Shown here piece after piece: positions 1 through 5,158 of a stretch of 7,947 nucleotides of DNA (within the stretch, counting starts at the first letter, position 1; each line of letters opens with the position of its first letter). Below the pieces are notes generated by a model. That model did no database searches. It was not told where the DNA came from and was given only the letters and a program-made list of their open reading frames with translations. Position numbers and translations under genes: made by a program. The DNA comes from Nanobdellota archaeon (GTDB lineage Archaea > Nanobdellota > Nanobdellia > Pacearchaeales > GW2011-AR1): the NCBI GenBank assembly GCA_018830685.1, contig JAHJRR010000014.1, forward strand, positions 1 through 7,947. Direction: 5' to 3'.

Positions 1-26
1 AGAACGGCTCTTCAGAAATAATTATT

Positions 27-788
27 TCAATTATCGAGTAAATACCTATTCTCTATTTGAGCAATATAGGTTCTTGTTTCTTTTGGCATATTATCGATGT
101 TCCATCCCTTCTTTTTTAATCTTGAAGCTCCGCCATTGTAAGAAGCAATCATTAATCTCAATTTGTCTCCTTCAGGAAGATTTTCCCATTGGGGATTAAA
201 CCTTTTACAATAACTGTCAATCCAGAGAATATAATTTATTCCTGCCCTTATATTCTTTCTTGGATTAAGCATCTCTTCTTTTGAATATGAGGTCCCTCCA
301 GAGTCTATCCATGCTCCTGGCATGAGTTGCATTAGACCAATTGCGCCCTTTTTGCTTATTGCATCTGGATTACTTGAAGATTCTTTCATAATTATTCCTA
401 GGAGGACTCTTTTAGTTAGATAAGAGGGTTTGTCCTTAATTTCAGAGTAGGTCTCAGAAATGAGGGATTCAATATTTATGCAAGGGTGTTTTCTAGACGA
501 AACCAACATAGTAGGAGGTTCGCTTGGAGTTTCATAGAATATTGTTTCTTGAACATTGTTATACTCTAAAAAAGAATAATTCTGATAGACTAGAAATTCT
601 AATTCGTTTTTAAAAAGATTAATTTGTCTCACTTCAGAGGAAATAACATCTAGGGGTTTGGTAACTTTTGGATTAGAATTAATAGATTGGATGGGAGTAT
701 TGTCTGACGAAAAGAGAGTTCCAACTAAAACCAATTTTTTTATTAAATTGTAAAAAAAGATTCTTTTTTTTGATTTTTCTGCTTCCAT
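27..788 (-). CDS. SLT-type lytic transglycosylase-like protein
   Basis: This 253-residue protein carries a C-terminal lysozyme-like SLT domain (about residues 105-250) of the family that cleaves the MurNAc-GlcNAc bond of peptidoglycan. Visible family motifs are GIIMKESSSNPDA with the presumed catalytic Glu136, GLMQLMP (151-157), NIRAGINYI (179-187), ASYNGG (215-220) and a late ETRTYI with Tyr241. The domain looks complete. The N-terminus is basic (KSKKR), followed by a short moderately hydrophobic stretch (about 11-26), which could be a signal peptide or membrane anchor; no clear cleavage site is visible. Residues 30-100 look like a low-conservation linker. The ATG lies about 28 bp from a TATA box at 813-820 with a pyrimidine-rich region before it, so it probably has its own leaderless mRNA, separate from the repair genes upstream. 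Archaea generally lack murein, so the substrate is uncertain: bacterial neighbours' walls or another glycan are possible. The fold is confident; the in vivo role is inference. Confidence 0.9.
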   Translation of the reverse strand: MEAEKSKKRIFFYNLIKKLVLVGTLFSSDNTPIQSINSNPKVTKPLDVISSEVRQINLFKNELEFLVYQNYSFLEYNNVQETIFYETPSEPPTMLVSSRKHPCINIESLISETYSEIKDKPSYLTKRVLLGIIMKESSSNPDAISKKGAIGLMQLMPGAWIDSGGTSYSKEEMLNPRKNIRAGINYILWIDSYCKRFNPQWENLPEGDKLRLMIASYNGGASRLKKKGWNIDNMPKETRTYIAQIENRYLLDN

Positions 789-812
789 AGAGGAGAGGAT
801 GTTGCTTAGAGA

Positions 813-820
813 TTTATAAA
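813..820 (-). promoter_or_regulatory. TATA box of the SLT gene
   Basis: TTTATAAA within the palindromic GATTTATAAATC lies about 28 bp upstream of the ATG at 788. Because the box is palindromic, direction is taken from the downstream gene. The predicted start of transcription falls at or next to the ATG. Confidence 0.6.
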
Positions 821-850
821 TCTTTTTTGTTACTAGAAAAGTGAAAACTG

Positions 851-1483
851 CTACTTCAAAACACTCCCTGTTTCATTATACCAAAGATAAAAGTCAAGTT
901 CTCCGAGGGAGAGGTTTGTTTTGTTTGCAATTTTCTTAAGAAGAGATTCTATTTCGAGATATCTTTTTGTAGTGAGAGTTTTATTTTTTGGGCGCTCAAT
1001 TAGATTTTGATCTGCAAGGAAATCGACAATATGGAAGTCAATTATTGCTACGTTTTCGTGTCCTGTGTTTCTTAAAAAGTGCGAGGACTCTTTCATTCCT
1101 AGACCTTTTATGTTTTTTACAAGCCATTCTCTCTTGGATTCATCGTCGGAGAAAGCTGAGAGAATTTCTTTTATGGTGTCTTTATGTTTTTGTGCCTCAG
1201 AGATGTATCTGGCTCTTGTGTTTGGAAATCTGTGTCCCATTTCAGATAATTTCTTTGCAAGTTCTTCTTTGGAAAGAGTGAGAAATCCGTCATTAATCTC
1301 ATCTTGGATTTTAATTCCGCCTTGTGCAGAGAAATTTGCTGTCAGAATACAGAAGCAGAGTTCTTTAAATAGTTCATTTGAAGATTTTTCTCCTAGTTCA
1401 GAGAAGTCGGACATCTTTTGATCAATCGTCTTTCTTATTTCGTCTTCTTTGAATTCATTTACTAGCGTGATTATTTTTTCCAT
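851..1483 (-). CDS. ogg: 8-oxoguanine DNA glycosylase/AP lyase, archaeal Ogg2 type
   Basis: This 210-residue enzyme belongs to the HhH-GPD superfamily and resembles the archaeal N-glycosylase/DNA lyase exemplified by Methanocaldococcus jannaschii Ogg. It excises 8-oxoguanine opposite C and nicks the abasic site, starting base excision repair. The helix-hairpin-helix is NIKGLGMKESSHFLRNTG (124-141) with presumed Schiff-base Lys131. It is followed by AIIDFHIVDFL with catalytic Asp149. Family motifs CILTANFSAQ (45-54) and GHRFPNTRARYI (83-94) are present, and the end LDFYLWYNETGSVLK closes with a C-terminal lysine, a known guanine/8-oxoguanine discriminator in Ogg2 enzymes. Length is normal for the family. 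Its ATG sits 13 bp inside the end of the upstream nucleotidyltransferase gene with no Shine-Dalgarno sequence, so co-transcription and coupled translation are likely. Confidence 0.93.
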   Translation of the reverse strand: MEKIITLVNEFKEDEIRKTIDQKMSDFSELGEKSSNELFKELCFCILTANFSAQGGIKIQDEINDGFLTLSKEELAKKLSEMGHRFPNTRARYISEAQKHKDTIKEILSAFSDDESKREWLVKNIKGLGMKESSHFLRNTGHENVAIIDFHIVDFLADQNLIERPKNKTLTTKRYLEIESLLKKIANKTNLSLGELDFYLWYNETGSVLK

Positions 1484-2211
1484 TTTTGATTTAATGCACG
1501 TTTAAACAATTTAGTTATCTCTATTAGATCGAATTCTGAATGATCCTTATCGAAATTCTTGTCAAAAAAAGATGTTATGTATCCCTCAATTTTTTTGTTT
1601 CTTGGTCCCATGAGGCTTTCAGATTTCTTCTTATCTTTCACAATTTTCTCAAAGAAATTTCTTATGTCTTTAGGTAGGAGATTTATGACCTTTCGATAAT
1701 CCTTTGGGGGAGGCGTGTTGTACTTTTCTATCCAAAGTACGCAAGCCACACTTCTTAGAACATAGACATATCGTTTAAGATTTGCTAAATCCCCCATTTC
1801 ACTGATGTACTTGTGAAAATTCTGACGAGCCATTGAGATGTAATGCTTCTGGAGTTTGTACGGACTAAAATCTTTTTTGAAGATTCTCTTTAACTCATTT
1901 CTTAAGCGATTGTCAGAGTAAATAATTTCGCTGCTGAGCCATTCCCAAACTGTTGGGTTAGAATTCATCATCAAATTCAAGAATTTTCTTAGATCCCAGA
2001 GAGTTATATCTAGATCTTTAATCTTCTTATCAATTTGCTCTCTCGGTTTATTAACTACAAGATAATCTTGTATGTAGACACCCCTTATATCATAATCACT
2101 ATCTTCACTTTCCCATCTCCAGGCCCGGCTTCCAGATTCCATAAGAAATAAAACTTTCACTCTTTCTTCTTTTTCAATCTTTTTTATCTGCTTGATTATT
2201 TCACTTTTCAT
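1471..2211 (-). CDS. RlaP/YcgL-type nucleotidyltransferase
   Basis: This 246-residue protein has a polymerase-beta-fold nucleotidyltransferase domain. The signature is MESGSRAWRWESEDSDYDIRGVY (residues 24-46): Gly27-Ser28 of the GS motif and metal-binding Asp39 and Asp41. A third acidic residue is probably Asp68 in LDITLWDLRKFL. The rest is helical and matches the layout of the RlaP family (Pfam RlaP, YcgL-like), predicted to transfer nucleotides to RNA or another acceptor; the substrate is not known. The gene overlaps ogg by 13 bp and follows nth by 106 bp, so a link with nucleic-acid repair is suggested by context only. The ATG at 2211 keeps the first strand (VKVLFLMESGS) intact; the next Met (residue 24) would remove it. 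A TATAAAAG at 2216-2223 is too near this ATG to drive it, so transcription probably starts further upstream. Confidence 0.88.
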   Translation of the reverse strand: MKSEIIKQIKKIEKEERVKVLFLMESGSRAWRWESEDSDYDIRGVYIQDYLVVNKPREQIDKKIKDLDITLWDLRKFLNLMMNSNPTVWEWLSSEIIYSDNRLRNELKRIFKKDFSPYKLQKHYISMARQNFHKYISEMGDLANLKRYVYVLRSVACVLWIEKYNTPPPKDYRKVINLLPKDIRNFFEKIVKDKKKSESLMGPRNKKIEGYITSFFDKNFDKDHSEFDLIEITKLFKRALNQKWKK

Positions 2212-2215
2212 TTCA

Positions 2216-2223
2216 CTTTTATA
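2216..2223 (-). promoter_or_regulatory. TATA-like box too close to the nucleotidyltransferase start
   Basis: TATAAAAG on the minus strand is centred about 8 bp from the ATG at 2211. In this window other boxes lie 24-28 bp from the start codon, so transcription from here would begin inside the coding region. It is listed because it is a good match to the archaeal TATA consensus, but it is probably not the promoter of the full-length protein. Confidence 0.25.
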
Positions 2224-2232
2224 GAGGGATCG

Positions 2233-2247
2233 GCTCGCTACGCTCGC
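2233..2247. repeat. Short GC-rich direct/mirror repeat
   Basis: GCTCGC-TAC-GCTCGC is a 6-bp direct repeat around a 3-bp spacer; GCTCGC-TA-CGCTCG within it is also mirror symmetric. It is a GC island in AT-rich intergenic DNA, in the putative leader of the nucleotidyltransferase gene. It is not self-complementary, so it is not a simple hairpin. Whether it recurs elsewhere in the genome cannot be seen here. Confidence 0.5.
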
Positions 2248-2277
2248 AATTAATTAGTAAAATCATACAAGGCTTTC

Positions 2278-2285
2278 TTAAATAT
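2278..2285 (-). promoter_or_regulatory. Possible TATA box for nucleotidyltransferase-ogg
   Basis: On the minus strand ATATTTAA lies within GAATATTTAAGAAAG, like the boxes of other genes here (the same TATTTAAG core precedes the gene at 6155). A start about 25 bp downstream would give a leader of roughly 45 nt containing the GC-rich repeat. Read-through from nth is the alternative. Confidence 0.4.
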
Positions 2286-2300
2286 TCTTTGTTCATCTAA

Positions 2301-2316
2301 GGGTTGGGCGGGCGGG
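2301..2316 (+). other. Canonical G-quadruplex motif next to the nth stop codon
   Basis: The plus strand reads GGG-TT-GGG-C-GGG-C-GGG, four G-triplets with loops of 2, 1 and 1 bases, fitting the strict G3-N1-7 quadruplex rule with very short loops. It ends one base before the TAG codon of nth (2318-2320). The G-rich strand is the template strand for nth, so the transcript is C-rich there. It stands out from the AT-rich surroundings. Confidence 0.7.
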
Positions 2317-2317
2317 A

Positions 2318-2938
2318 CTACATTATCTTTTTTATCTTGTTTATCAAATCATCTTTTTCCCTCCGGCTAGTATATGTTTTTCCGAATCGGACAAGAGTTG
2401 GATTCAGTTTTGCCCAGTATCTTTTAGGGAAGAGCTTCTTCAAATCTTCTTCAATTTTTTGGAGGTTTTTGTTTTTCGTCCAACCGATTTTCTTTGAGAC
2501 GTATGATACGTGCGTGTCGACACCTATTGAATCGTGTCCGATTTCTGAAAGAAAGACGTTTGCAGTTTTTCTTCCTACTCCGGGAAGTTTGATTAGCTCT
2601 TCCAGGTCTTCCGGAACTTTTGAGTTGTAATTCTTTACAATAGCTTTTGCACAGTTTGAAATATTTTTAGATTTATTTCTGTAGAAATTTACTGGTCTTA
2701 TTATTTTCTGAATTGCACTTAATGGTGCCTTAGATAAGCTTTTTGCGTTAGGATATTTCTGGAATAGTTTTTCAGCGACGGGAATTGTTGTTTCGTCTCG
2801 CGTTCTTGCGGAGAGAATTGTTGCAATAAGAATTTTAAATGATGAATTCCAAGATTCTGCAGCCAATCGCAAATCTTTTGGTTTTTTACCGAGACATTTG
2901 AGTTGGTTTAGTTGTGTTATATGTTTTTTGGAGTTCAT
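2318..2938 (-). CDS. nth: Endonuclease III-like DNA glycosylase/AP lyase without [4Fe-4S] cysteines
   Basis: This 206-residue HhH-GPD protein removes oxidised pyrimidines from DNA and cleaves the abasic site. The helix-hairpin-helix LPGVGRKTANVFL (118-130) carries the presumed Schiff-base Lys124, and GVDTHV carries catalytic Asp141. The N-terminal ILIATILSARTRDETT (36-51) matches the family's LSAQTTD region. The usual C-terminal C-X6-C-X2-C-X5-C cluster loop is absent: after LVRFGKTYTSRREKDDLI there are no cysteines, and the protein ends within about 20 residues. Only Cys15 and Cys96 occur, both outside that region. It is therefore an iron-free Nth variant; activity is still likely because the catalytic pair is intact. 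The gene diverges from cbf5 across a 97-bp spacer and has its own TATA box about 25 bp before the ATG. Other HhH glycosylase specificities (for example a MutY-like or mismatch enzyme) cannot be fully excluded. Confidence 0.92.
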   Translation of the reverse strand: MNSKKHITQLNQLKCLGKKPKDLRLAAESWNSSFKILIATILSARTRDETTIPVAEKLFQKYPNAKSLSKAPLSAIQKIIRPVNFYRNKSKNISNCAKAIVKNYNSKVPEDLEELIKLPGVGRKTANVFLSEIGHDSIGVDTHVSYVSKKIGWTKNKNLQKIEEDLKKLFPKRYWAKLNPTLVRFGKTYTSRREKDDLINKIKKIM

Positions 2939-2960
2939 TAAAAAGAAAGGTGAAGATGAG

Positions 2961-2966
2961 TTAAAA
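2961..2966 (-). promoter_or_regulatory. TATA box of nth
   Basis: TTTTAA (minus strand, in CCTTTTAACTC) is centred about 25 bp before the ATG at 2938. The intervening sequence is pyrimidine-rich with no Shine-Dalgarno, consistent with a leaderless mRNA. Confidence 0.55.
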
Positions 2967-3008
2967 GGATTTTGTTTGACATCGGATTTAAGGCAAGTTT
3001 TAAAAGTT

Positions 3009-3016
3009 TTTATATT
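3009..3016 (+). promoter_or_regulatory. TATA box of cbf5
   Basis: TTTATATT lies about 24 bp before the ATG at 3036, preceded by a purine-rich TTTTAAAAG stretch that could hold the BRE. No Shine-Dalgarno is visible, so the message is probably leaderless. It is divergent from the nth promoter. Confidence 0.6.
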
Positions 3017-3035
3017 TGGTCTGATTTGATTTAAA

Positions 3036-3926
3036 ATGCATATTGATGAGATAAAAAAAGAAAAAACGATTCAGGAACTTCTTGAATTTGGAATCATAAA
3101 TATCAATAAACCCTCAGGACCTACAAGTTTTGATATTTCCGATTTGATTAGAAAGATCATTGGTGCGAGAAAGACGAGTCATTTTGGGACGTTGGACCCT
3201 AAGGTTACTGGTGTTCTTCCAGTTGCATTGAATAGAGCGTGTAAACTCACAGGTTTTTTTCTTGGTGAAGACAAGGAGTATGTTGGGATAATGAGAATTC
3301 ATGAAGATGTGAGTTTCTCAAAAATTAAAGAAGTCATAAAGAAAAGTTTTTTAGGGAAGATAATTCAGAAACCTCCTGTTAGGTCGAGGGTTAAGAGGGA
3401 AGAAAGGGAGAGGGAAATCAAATCGTTTGAGTTGCTTGAGAAAGATGAGAAGAATATTTTGTTTAGGGCAGAGGTTCAGGGAGGAACATACATAAGAAAA
3501 TTAGTTGACGATTTAGGAAGAGATATGGGAATTGGTGCACATATGTTGGAGCTCCGACGTGTAAGGGCGGGAATATTCAAAGAAGATGATAAAAAATATC
3601 CTTCTGTTAATCTTTATGATTTTGAAAAAGCGGTTAAAGAGTACAGAGCCGGAGATGACAAATTACTTAGAGATATGATACTTCCTGGCGAAGTCGTTAT
3701 GAAATTGTTCCCCGTTGTTCCGATAAAGAAAGAGTATTCTGAAAAACTTTTGCATGGAAGCCCTATCTATTTAGAATATATTAAAGGTGAAAAAACTGAA
3801 TCTGACTCCAAGAAAGTTTGTGCTTTTGCAGGAGATAAATTTATAGGAATATACTCAGTTGTGAATGAAGGAGGAATATTCGCAAAGGCAGATTTTGTTT
3901 TGCAACCTGTTGAGCAGAAAACATAA
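3036..3926 (+). CDS. cbf5: tRNA pseudouridine-55 synthase / H/ACA RNP catalytic subunit Cbf5
   Basis: This 296-residue protein is the archaeal TruB/Cbf5 enzyme. It isomerises uridine to pseudouridine, guided by H/ACA RNAs (with Nop10, Gar1 and L7Ae) in rRNA, and can form pseudouridine 55 in tRNA without a guide. Visible motifs are IININKPSGPTSFD (20-33), SHFGTLDPKVTGVLPVAL (48-65) with catalytic Asp54, the substrate-loop region QKPPVRSRVKREERER (111-126), GGTYIRKLVDDLG (149-161) and MLELRRVRAGIF (170-181). Residues of about 227-291 form the PUA domain (HGSPIYLEYI, then FAGDKFIGIYSVV). GTLDPKVTG is the archaeal/eukaryal version rather than the bacterial one. At 296 residues it is shorter than Cbf5 of Pyrococcus (about 340), with a trimmed N-terminus and a compact PUA domain. 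The gene heads a run with a small unknown gene and trmY; the products of cbf5 and trmY act on adjacent tRNA T-loop positions. Confidence 0.96.
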   Translation: MHIDEIKKEKTIQELLEFGIININKPSGPTSFDISDLIRKIIGARKTSHFGTLDPKVTGVLPVALNRACKLTGFFLGEDKEYVGIMRIHEDVSFSKIKEVIKKSFLGKIIQKPPVRSRVKREEREREIKSFELLEKDEKNILFRAEVQGGTYIRKLVDDLGRDMGIGAHMLELRRVRAGIFKEDDKKYPSVNLYDFEKAVKEYRAGDDKLLRDMILPGEVVMKLFPVVPIKKEYSEKLLHGSPIYLEYIKGEKTESDSKKVCAFAGDKFIGIYSVVNEGGIFAKADFVLQPVEQKT

Positions 3927-3930
3927 ATGC

Positions 3931-3938
3931 TTATAAAT
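3931..3938 (+). promoter_or_regulatory. TATA box of the 139-aa gene
   Basis: TTATAAAT begins four bases after the cbf5 stop codon and is centred about 25 bp before the ATG at 3959, so this tightly packed gene likely has an independent leaderless transcript. Confidence 0.6.
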
Positions 3939-3958
3939 ATCCAGGACATATTAATTAG

Positions 3959-4378
3959 ATGAATACACAGGCACTAAAACCATACATTAAATCGCCTCCG
4001 AACGTTAAAGAATTGAAAAAATATTTTAGTCAATATAATGCTCAATTGGATGAGATAGATTTTGGAGATGTCAGGATTAATGTTTCACAAGGTTTAATTG
4101 GTATAATAAATAGTATTGATGAAGGATTTGCAAACAATCCTTACAAAGGTCGTACAGGATACTGGGATTATTATATGTGGGCGCATGATGCTCAAAAGAA
4201 TTTCTGCGAGTCTGTGTTAACTTTTTTTGGAAAAAATAAGAAAGTTCCTGGTTTTAATGTTCAAGATATGATTGAATCTTCAGAGAAATCAAAAACAGTG
4301 GAAGCAATTGTTGAAAGCTTCCCAAAATTTACTCAGGAGTTAAACCAGAGTTCAAAACAGAACAAGAAGAGAGATTAA
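3959..4378 (+). CDS. Conserved-context protein of unknown function, 139 aa
   Basis: I do not recognise this family. The protein appears soluble, with no signal peptide or membrane segment. Residues 15-60 (VKELKKYFSQYNAQL, then a QGLIGIINSIDEGF stretch) look helical. The centre, PYKGRTGYWDYYMWAHDAQ (about 62-80), is rich in Tyr and Trp and is the part most likely to be conserved. Residues 83-110 contain a single Cys (83), and the tail is a polar, lysine-rich SSKQNKKRD that is probably disordered. It is a real gene by several signs: it fills the space between cbf5 and trmY with gaps of 32 and 30 bp, has a well-placed TATA box, and shares the AT-rich codon use of its neighbours. Its position between two RNA-modification genes hints at an RNA-related role, but because it has its own promoter this is weak evidence. 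Confidence 0.8.
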   Translation: MNTQALKPYIKSPPNVKELKKYFSQYNAQLDEIDFGDVRINVSQGLIGIINSIDEGFANNPYKGRTGYWDYYMWAHDAQKNFCESVLTFFGKNKKVPGFNVQDMIESSEKSKTVEAIVESFPKFTQELNQSSKQNKKRD

Positions 4379-4379
4379 A

Positions 4380-4386
4380 TTTATAA
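4380..4386 (+). promoter_or_regulatory. TATA box of trmY
   Basis: TTTATAA starts two bases after the preceding stop codon and is centred 26 bp before the ATG at 4409. The stretch between is pyrimidine-rich (CCTTGTTTTATTCTTTCT) with no Shine-Dalgarno, supporting leaderless initiation. Confidence 0.62.
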
Positions 4387-4408
4387 CACTCCTTGTTTTA
4401 TTCTTTCT

Positions 4409-4999
4409 ATGAGACATTTCATATATTTTTCATCATCGGCACAGACATCTGGGAAGGCTCTTTCTGGTGGCGATTTGATGAAAGCTGGACGGATAGATAT
4501 TGCGATTCACTCTTTTATTCAGGGAATTTACTTGTCGCATGGATTTAGGGAAGATGTTACATTTCATTTCATATTTTACGGTATACCTGACCCTCCGAAG
4601 CACATTGAAATAACTGTTTGTGATGATTTAGAGATTTCAAAAAAGGATATTGGGACATTGATTAAGAAAATTTTGTACAAGTTTAGGGAAGGAGAGAAGA
4701 AAGAGATTTTTCCCGGCTGTTTTGTGGAAAAGAAATCTTTTCTCAAAGTTATTGAAGATTTAACAAAGAAAGGTGTTAAGTGTTTTATTCTGGATAAGAA
4801 AGGAGTTTCAATAAGAGATGTAAAAATCCCTGAAGAGAACTGTTTCATTTTGGGGGATCATGACGGGCTTCCAAAAAAGGAGATTAATCGTTTGAAAAAA
4901 TCTGGTTCGATTGAGGAAGTTTCGATTGGACCCAAGATGTATTTTGCATCGCAGACTGTTGCCGTTGTAAATAATGAGCTTGACTTTAGAGGACTTTAA
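4409..4999 (+). CDS. trmY: tRNA (pseudouridine-54 N1)-methyltransferase TrmY
   Basis: This 196-residue SPOUT-class methyltransferase uses S-adenosylmethionine to methylate N1 of pseudouridine 54 in archaeal tRNAs, giving m1-pseudouridine, the archaeal counterpart of ribothymidine in the T-loop. Family features are the N-terminal MRHFIYFSSSAQTSGKAL, AGRIDIAIHSFIQGIYLSHG (26-45) and the GIPDPPKHIEI stretch (58-68). The knotted SAM-binding end has FILGDHDGLPKKE (146-158) and GPKMYFASQTVAVVNNELD (174-192). Length is normal for the family. Its substrate, pseudouridine 54, is made by Pus10 in archaea, which is not in this window, whereas Cbf5 two genes upstream makes the adjacent pseudouridine 55. 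The gene has its own TATA box directly after the previous stop codon. A GC-rich hairpin lies just beyond its stop. Confidence 0.95.
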   Translation: MRHFIYFSSSAQTSGKALSGGDLMKAGRIDIAIHSFIQGIYLSHGFREDVTFHFIFYGIPDPPKHIEITVCDDLEISKKDIGTLIKKILYKFREGEKKEIFPGCFVEKKSFLKVIEDLTKKGVKCFILDKKGVSIRDVKIPEENCFILGDHDGLPKKEINRLKKSGSIEEVSIGPKMYFASQTVAVVNNELDFRGL

Positions 5000-5009
5000 G
5001 AAAAAAGAG

Positions 5010-5031
5010 GGCGGCATTTTTAAGGGCCGCC
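5010..5031 (+). other. GC-rich hairpin downstream of trmY
   Basis: GGCGGC (5010-5015) and GCCGCC (5026-5031) are perfect complements around a 10-base loop ATTTTTAAGG. The hairpin begins 10 bp after the trmY stop codon. No T-run follows it; the only T-run is in the loop, so it is not a standard intrinsic terminator. It may protect the mRNA 3' end or be part of a small RNA. It is the strongest local fold in the spacer. Confidence 0.5.
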
Positions 5032-5065
5032 AAAGGTTCTTGGTTGAAAAGAGATTTTAAGTTAA

Positions 5066-5073
5066 TATAAATA
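5066..5073 (+). promoter_or_regulatory. TATA-like box, upstream member of a tandem set
   Basis: TATAAATA lies about 27 bp before an ATG at 5097 that opens a 14-codon ORF, the same spacing as other leaderless genes here. It is also about 90 bp from the membrane-protein start at 5159. Confidence 0.4.
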
Positions 5074-5082
5074 GAAAAAAGG

Positions 5083-5090
5083 TTTATATA
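5083..5090 (+). promoter_or_regulatory. TATA-like box, middle member of a tandem set
   Basis: TTTATATA preceded by AAAAAAGG, a good BRE/TATA arrangement. A transcript would begin near 5111, giving a roughly 48-nt leader for the gene at 5159 or a short independent RNA. Confidence 0.4.
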
Positions 5091-5096
5091 GGGGTT

Positions 5097-5141
5097 ATGA
5101 ACCAAGATTCTAGTCGGCCATTCCATAAGCTTTTTAAGTAG
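5097..5141 (+). other. Possible 14-codon leaderless ORF
   Basis: ATG at 5097 opens a frame of 14 codons (MNQDSSRPFHKLFK) ending in TAG at 5139-5141, just before the gene at 5159. It lies at the leaderless distance from the TATAAATA at 5066-5073, but such short frames arise often by chance. It could be a leader peptide for the membrane-protein gene. It overlaps the TATA box at 5131-5138. Confidence 0.15.
5131..5138 (+). promoter_or_regulatory. Proximal TATA box of the membrane-protein gene
   Basis: TTTTTAAG is centred about 25 bp before the ATG at 5159, matching the spacing of the other leaderless genes; the downstream wHTH gene overlaps this one and should share the transcript. Confidence 0.55.
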
Positions 5142-5158
5142 AATCGCGTTGAATTTTT

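Larger units (their letters stand above)
5038..5107. repeat. 8-bp inverted repeat flanking two TATA boxes
   Basis: TCTTGGTT (5038-5045) and AACCAAGA (5100-5107) are perfect inverted repeats 54 bp apart. The two TATA-like boxes at 5066-5073 and 5083-5090 lie between the arms. The arms could be two half-sites for a regulator, or an RNA stem if the region is transcribed; an 8-bp match at this spacing could also be chance. Confidence 0.35.

Noticed and set aside
988..1421. Two plus-strand open frames opposite ogg (97 and 118 codons)
   Set aside because: They lie antisense to a gene with clear Ogg2 motifs, have Ser/Phe/Leu-rich composition typical of antisense frames, and no placed TATA box was found.
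2304..2630. Plus-strand open frame opposite nth (108 codons)
   Set aside because: It is antisense to the conserved nth HhH region, starts inside the G-quadruplex motif, and shows no domain.
4576..5017. Minus-strand frames opposite the end of trmY
   Set aside because: They are antisense to the conserved SPOUT knot region and have no promoter or domain.
5091..5135. tRNA or C/D box RNA in the spacer before the membrane-protein gene
   Set aside because: No cloverleaf arms, and GTTATGA is only a near match to the C box with no D box. A different small RNA remains possible and is noted as a finding.
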